A stretch of DNA of 64,000 nucleotides, taken from NCBI RefSeq assembly GCF_014202315.1, contig NZ_JACHGN010000032.1, positions 41,093 to 105,092 of the forward strand, given 5' to 3'. Source of the stretch: Thermocatellispora tengchongensis (GTDB taxonomy: Bacteria > Actinomycetota > Actinomycetes > Streptosporangiales > Streptosporangiaceae). The translations under genes and the position numbers were made by a program. Numbering within the stretch: position 1 is the first letter of the stretch; each line of letters starts with the position of its first letter. Positions 60,645-64,000 of this stretch are shown here, piece after piece. Below the pieces are notes generated by a model that was given only the letters and a program-made list of their open reading frames with translations, searched no databases and was not told the origin of the DNA.

Positions 60645-61484
60645 ATGAAGAGCGTGCTCATCACCGGCTGCGCCAGCGGCTTCGGCCGGCTCACAGCCAT
60701 GGCGCTGGCCCGGCGCGGCGACCGGGTCTGCGCGACCGTACGCGATCCCGGGACCCCCGAGGCGGTGTCGCTGGCCAAGATCGCCGCCGACGAGGGGCTG
60801 GACCTGGAGGTCCGCAGGCTCGACGTGACCGACGACGACTCGGTGCGCACCGCCGTGGCCGCCGCCGGGCCGATCGACGCGCTGGTCAACAACGCCGGCT
60901 ACGTGCTGCGCGGCCCCGTGACGGCCCTGTCCGACGACGAGCTGCGGGCCCAGTTCGACACCAACGTGTTCGGCGTCGTGCGCGTCATCCGCGCGGTCGC
61001 CCCCGGGATGCGGGAGCGGGGCGCCGGCACGATCGTCAACGTCTCCTCGGTCGCGGCGCTGGCCGGCGCGCCGTACGAGGGCGCCTACTGCGCGACCAAG
61101 CACGCGCTCGACGCGCTGTCGGAGGCGCTGCGCTTCGAGCTCGGCCCGTACGGCGTGCGCGTCGTGCTGGTCGCGCCGGGCTCCTTCGGCACCGAGATCC
61201 TGGCCAAGACCCGCTGGGCCGCCGCCTTCGGCCCCGATCACCCGGAGCGGCCCGCGCACGACGCGTTCTGGGAGGCGTACGCGAGCGCCCACGCCGGCGG
61301 GCGCGGCGACCCGCAGCAGGTCGCCGACGCGATCGTGGCCGCGATCGACGACCCCGCGGCCGAGTTCCGCCGCCTGGTCGGCGCGGACGCCCGCTTCGTG
61401 CACGACCTGCGCCGGGCCCGTACGCAGGAGGAGTTCGAGCGTGAGATCGGCGCGGCGCTCGCGCTGCCGGGGCTGGCCTCATGA
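60645..61484 (+). CDS. Short-chain dehydrogenase/reductase
   Basis: A 279-residue SDR oxidoreductase. The cofactor motif TGCASGFG is at residues 7-14, NNAG near 88, the catalytic Ser in IVNVSSVAA near 133 and the YCATK motif (Tyr-x3-Lys) near 149. RDP after the second strand suggests NADP preference. The substrate is unknown. The ATG at 60645 follows GAGGGTG. It overlaps the MMPL gene by ATGA, so enzyme and transporter are co-produced. Confidence 0.9.
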   Translation: MKSVLITGCASGFGRLTAMALARRGDRVCATVRDPGTPEAVSLAKIAADEGLDLEVRRLDVTDDDSVRTAVAAAGPIDALVNNAGYVLRGPVTALSDDELRAQFDTNVFGVVRVIRAVAPGMRERGAGTIVNVSSVAALAGAPYEGAYCATKHALDALSEALRFELGPYGVRVVLVAPGSFGTEILAKTRWAAAFGPDHPERPAHDAFWEAYASAHAGGRGDPQQVADAIVAAIDDPAAEFRRLVGADARFVHDLRRARTQEEFEREIGAALALPGLAS

Positions 61485-63691
61485 CCGCCGGAGAGACGCT
61501 GCGCCAGGAGACGCGCCCCGCGCCGCCGCACGAGGTGCCCCGGCTGCGCCGCCTCGGGTACCTCCTCGTACGCCGCCGCCGCCTGGTGATGATCCTGTCC
61601 CTGCTCGGGGTCGTGATCATGGGCGCGCTCGCCGCGGGCACCGTCGGCGGGCTGTCGCTGGCCCGCTACGACGCCCCCGGCTCGGAGTCCGACCGCGCGC
61701 AGATCGCGCTCGGCGAGCGGTTCGGCACCGGCAGCATCGACGTCGTCCTGCTGGTCACCGCCCGGCAGGGCACCGTGGACGATCCCGCCGTCGTCGCCTC
61801 CGGCAGGGCGCTCACCGAGCGCTTCGCCCGCTCCCAGGGCGTGGCGGAGGCGGCGTCGTACTGGACCCGGGGCAACCCCGCCACGCTGCGCAGCGAGGAC
61901 CGCAGGCACGCCCTGATCGTGGCCCGCATCCCCGGCGACGCGAACACCGTGCGCTCCCGGATCCTGCCCGCGATCCTGCCCGGCCTGACGGCCGGCGACG
62001 CCGCGATCACGGTCAGGCCGGGCGGCGGCGAGGAGGTGTTCCGCCAGACCGTGCCGCTGGCCAGGCAGGACTTCGTGCGCGCGGAGATGGTGGTGATCCC
62101 GCTGGTGTTCGCGCTGCTGTGGCTGTACCTGCGGCGCGTCGTGGCCGCCGCGGTGTCGCTGCTGCTCGGCGTGTTCGCCATGGTCGTCGCCCTGGGCCTG
62201 CTGCGCATCCCCCTGCTGTACGCCGACGTGTCCACCTTCGCGCTCAACCTCACACTCGGGCTCGGGCTGGGCCTCGGCGTCGACTACTCCCTGTTCGTGA
62301 TCTCCCGGTTCCGGGAGGAGATCCGCCTCGGCCACGACCGGCACGAGGCGGTCGCACGGGCCGTCGAGCGCGCCGGTCGCACGGTGCTGTTCAGCGGCGT
62401 GGTCGTCGCGGTCTCGCTGGCCGTGCTGCTGCTGATGCCCTTCGACTTCCTGCGCTCCTTCGGCTACTCCGGCATCGCCGTGGTCGCGGGCGGCGTCGTC
62501 GGCGCGATCATCGTGCTGCCGGCGGTGCTCGCCTCGATCGGAGACAGGGTGCTGACCCGCCGGACCCGCGCCGCCGGCTCCGGGACGTTCTGGGAGCGCC
62601 TGGCCGGCCGCGTGATGCGCAGGCCGGTCGTGTACGGCGGCGTCGCCACCGCCTTGTTGCTCCTGCTCGGCTCGCCGTTCCTCGGCCTGGAGTTCGGCGT
62701 GGCCGACGACCGCATCCTGCCCCTGTCGGCCCCGGTGCGGCAGACCTCCGAGGTGATCAGGAACGAGTTCCCGGCCGAGGAGACCGACGCCCTCCAGGTC
62801 GTCACCACCGGCCCGGCCGGCTCCTCCGCCCAGGTGGCCGCGTACGCCGAGGCCCTGTCCCGGGTGCCGGGCGTGTCCCAGGTGGACTCGGCGGCCGGCT
62901 CGTACGCGGGCGGGCAGCGGGTCGGCGACGGCGATCCCAGCCGCTTCCAGGGCGGCGAGGGCACCTGGTTCTCGGTGGTGCCCAGCGCCGAGCTGATGGA
63001 ACGCGATCCGGTGCGCATGGTGGAGGCGGTGCGCGCGCTCGACTCACCCTTCCCGGTGCAGGTCGGCGGCTACCCCGCCGAGCTGGCCGACTACCGTCAG
63101 GCGGTGGTGGACCGGCTCCCGGTTGTGCTGGCGCTGATCTTCGCGCTCACCTTCGTGGTCCTGTTCCTGATGACCGGCAGCCTGCTCATCCCGCTCAAGG
63201 CCACCGTGCTCAACGTGCTCAGCCTGGCCGTGATGCTCGGCGCGCTGGTGTGGATCTACCAGGACGGCAACCTGTCGGGCCTGCTCGGCTTCACCCCCAC
63301 CGGCACCCTGGACCCGAGCATCCCGATCCTGATGTTCTGCATCGGCTACGGCCTGTCCATGGACTACGAGGTCTTCATGCTCTCCAGGATCAAGGAGGAG
63401 CACGACCGCAGCGGCGACACCACGGCGGCCGTGACCGCGGGCCTGCGCGGCAGCGCCCCCCTCATCACCGCCGCGGGCGGCATCCTGGCCCTGAGCTTCG
63501 CCGCGTACGCGACCGCGGACGTGACCTTCGTCCAGATGCTCGGCGTCGGCATGGCCGTCGCCATCCTCGTGGACGCCACGATCATCCGCGCCGTCCTCGT
63601 CCCCGCGGTGATGCGCCTGGCCGGCGAGGCCAACTGGTGGGCCCCGGCCCCCCTGCGCCGCCTCCACGCCCGCATCGGCCTGCGTGATTGA
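61481..63691 (+). CDS. MMPL-family RND transporter
   Basis: A 736-residue membrane exporter of the MmpL/RND type. Twelve hydrophobic segments are arranged as two repeats, each opening with a periplasmic loop. Family motifs are LGLGLGVDYSLFVISRFREE near 260 and the equivalent IGYGLSMDYEVFMLSRIKEEH near 625, with GRTVLFSGVVVAVSLAVLL near 300. MmpL proteins move lipids or drugs; here co-expression with an SDR and control by TetR suggest export of a toxic or modified small hydrophobic compound (inference). Confidence 0.92.
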   Translation: MTAGETLRQETRPAPPHEVPRLRRLGYLLVRRRRLVMILSLLGVVIMGALAAGTVGGLSLARYDAPGSESDRAQIALGERFGTGSIDVVLLVTARQGTVDDPAVVASGRALTERFARSQGVAEAASYWTRGNPATLRSEDRRHALIVARIPGDANTVRSRILPAILPGLTAGDAAITVRPGGGEEVFRQTVPLARQDFVRAEMVVIPLVFALLWLYLRRVVAAAVSLLLGVFAMVVALGLLRIPLLYADVSTFALNLTLGLGLGLGVDYSLFVISRFREEIRLGHDRHEAVARAVERAGRTVLFSGVVVAVSLAVLLLMPFDFLRSFGYSGIAVVAGGVVGAIIVLPAVLASIGDRVLTRRTRAAGSGTFWERLAGRVMRRPVVYGGVATALLLLLGSPFLGLEFGVADDRILPLSAPVRQTSEVIRNEFPAEETDALQVVTTGPAGSSAQVAAYAEALSRVPGVSQVDSAAGSYAGGQRVGDGDPSRFQGGEGTWFSVVPSAELMERDPVRMVEAVRALDSPFPVQVGGYPAELADYRQAVVDRLPVVLALIFALTFVVLFLMTGSLLIPLKATVLNVLSLAVMLGALVWIYQDGNLSGLLGFTPTGTLDPSIPILMFCIGYGLSMDYEVFMLSRIKEEHDRSGDTTAAVTAGLRGSAPLITAAGGILALSFAAYATADVTFVQMLGVGMAVAILVDATIIRAVLVPAVMRLAGEANWWAPAPLRRLHARIGLRD

Positions 63692-63737
63692 GCGAACCTA
63701 TGGCGATTGCTTCGCAATACGCGGGCTTGGGCGCTGA

Positions 63738-64000
63738 GCTTATGGCCCGTGCTCCGCACGGGCGGGCTTGGGCGCTCTTGCAGGGTCGTGTCTTCCCTCG
63801 TCGCTCCGGTCGCTTCGCTCCCTGCGCTCCTCCTCCAGACACGACCCGCGCTGTGCTTATGGCCCGTGCTCCGCACGGGCGGGCTTGGGCGCTCTTCAGG
63901 GTCGCGTCTTCCCTCGTCGCTCCGGTCGCTTCGCTCCCTGCGCTCCTCCTCCAGACACGACCCGCGCTGTGCTTATGGCCCGTGCTCCGCACGGGCGGGC
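63738..64000. repeat. ~116-bp tandem repeat with hairpins, running off the window
   Basis: Copies begin at 63738, 63855 and 63971 (periods 117 and 116 bp). A degenerate partial copy lies at 63697-63737. Each unit contains GCCCGTGC-TCC-GCACGGGC and, in copy 1, the long-range inverted pair GGGTCGTGTCT (63783-63793) with AGACACGACCC (63837-63847). No gene is present; the array continues past the right edge. Confidence 0.85.

Noticed and set aside
63738..64000. CRISPR array or tRNA cluster
   Set aside because: The whole 116-bp unit is repeated without variable spacers, and no tRNA cloverleaf is seen.

Overview
The window is chromosomal DNA of a high-GC Gram-positive actinomycete. The signs are very GC-rich codons, many GTG starts, ATGA/GTGA/TGATG gene overlaps, leaderless promoters (TANNNT about 6 nt before the start codon), ROK glucokinase, F420-type LLM oxidoreductases, and a CU044_5270-type protein behind an ECF sigma factor. 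A Streptosporangiales relative (Nonomuraea/Streptosporangium-like) fits best; the genus is inferred. No rRNA, tRNA, CRISPR array, prophage or insertion sequence was seen.

Region 1 (1-11.6 kb) is a housekeeping block: long-chain acyl-CoA ligase, metallophosphoesterase, SRPBCC protein, ArsA/GET3-like ATPase, a CxxCPxC protein, ROK glucokinase, an EEP phosphodiesterase, a secreted repeat protein, a two-helix membrane protein, an esterase/lipase and a PlsC-type acyltransferase. The order resembles the glkA neighbourhood of Streptomyces. It ends with a secreted-protein gene carrying a +1 frameshift in a G5 run. Four genes here look leaderless.

Region 2 (11.6-26.7 kb) has a cation:proton antiporter behind a 480-bp leader, a DUF4097-like surface protein, and then an L-rhamnose regulon. 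That regulon contains a LacI-family repressor, rhamnose mutarotase, rhamnose isomerase, a rhamnulose-1-phosphate aldolase/dehydrogenase fusion, a CUT2 ABC importer (ATPase, two permeases, lipoprotein) and an arabinose/fucose-isomerase-like protein. Two promoters of identical layout (TTGACA-N18-TAGCGT) each carry an AAAACGTTTT operator; a third, imperfect copy lies over the repressor's own start. No rhamnulokinase is in the cluster.

Region 3 (26.7-37.6 kb) is mixed: ECF sigma factor with its partner, LLM oxidoreductase, two TetR regulators, a winged-helix regulator with a membrane protein, an SnoaL-like secreted protein, a DUF779/aldehyde dehydrogenase pair with a GAF regulator, and homocysteine S-methyltransferase.

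Region 4 (37.5-50.3 kb) is a second carbohydrate locus: a GH106-like alpha-L-rhamnosidase and a CUT1 importer on the minus strand. Divergent from these are an FGGY kinase, a histidine phosphatase, a DeoR regulator, a 2-hydroxyacid dehydrogenase and a second FGGY kinase, then a decayed discoidin-domain gene that keeps an ordered operator. Together the two sugar loci suggest use of rhamnose-containing plant glycans. The exact substrate of the kinase/dehydrogenase module is unknown and is the best candidate for an undescribed pathway.

Region 5 (50.3-64 kb) holds a VIT/VWA protein with its MerR regulator, a Dps ferritin, a PhoX-like (DUF839) protein behind a possible PHO box, a sulfonate/taurine-type ABC importer, and a TetR/SDR/MMPL transporter group. 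The window ends in a ~116-bp tandem repeat. Intergenic regions are rich in short tandem repeats (15, 17, 18, 19, 22, 30, 125 and 116 bp), and one GC-rich interspersed element appears near 15.4, 16.2 and 59.6-59.9 kb.
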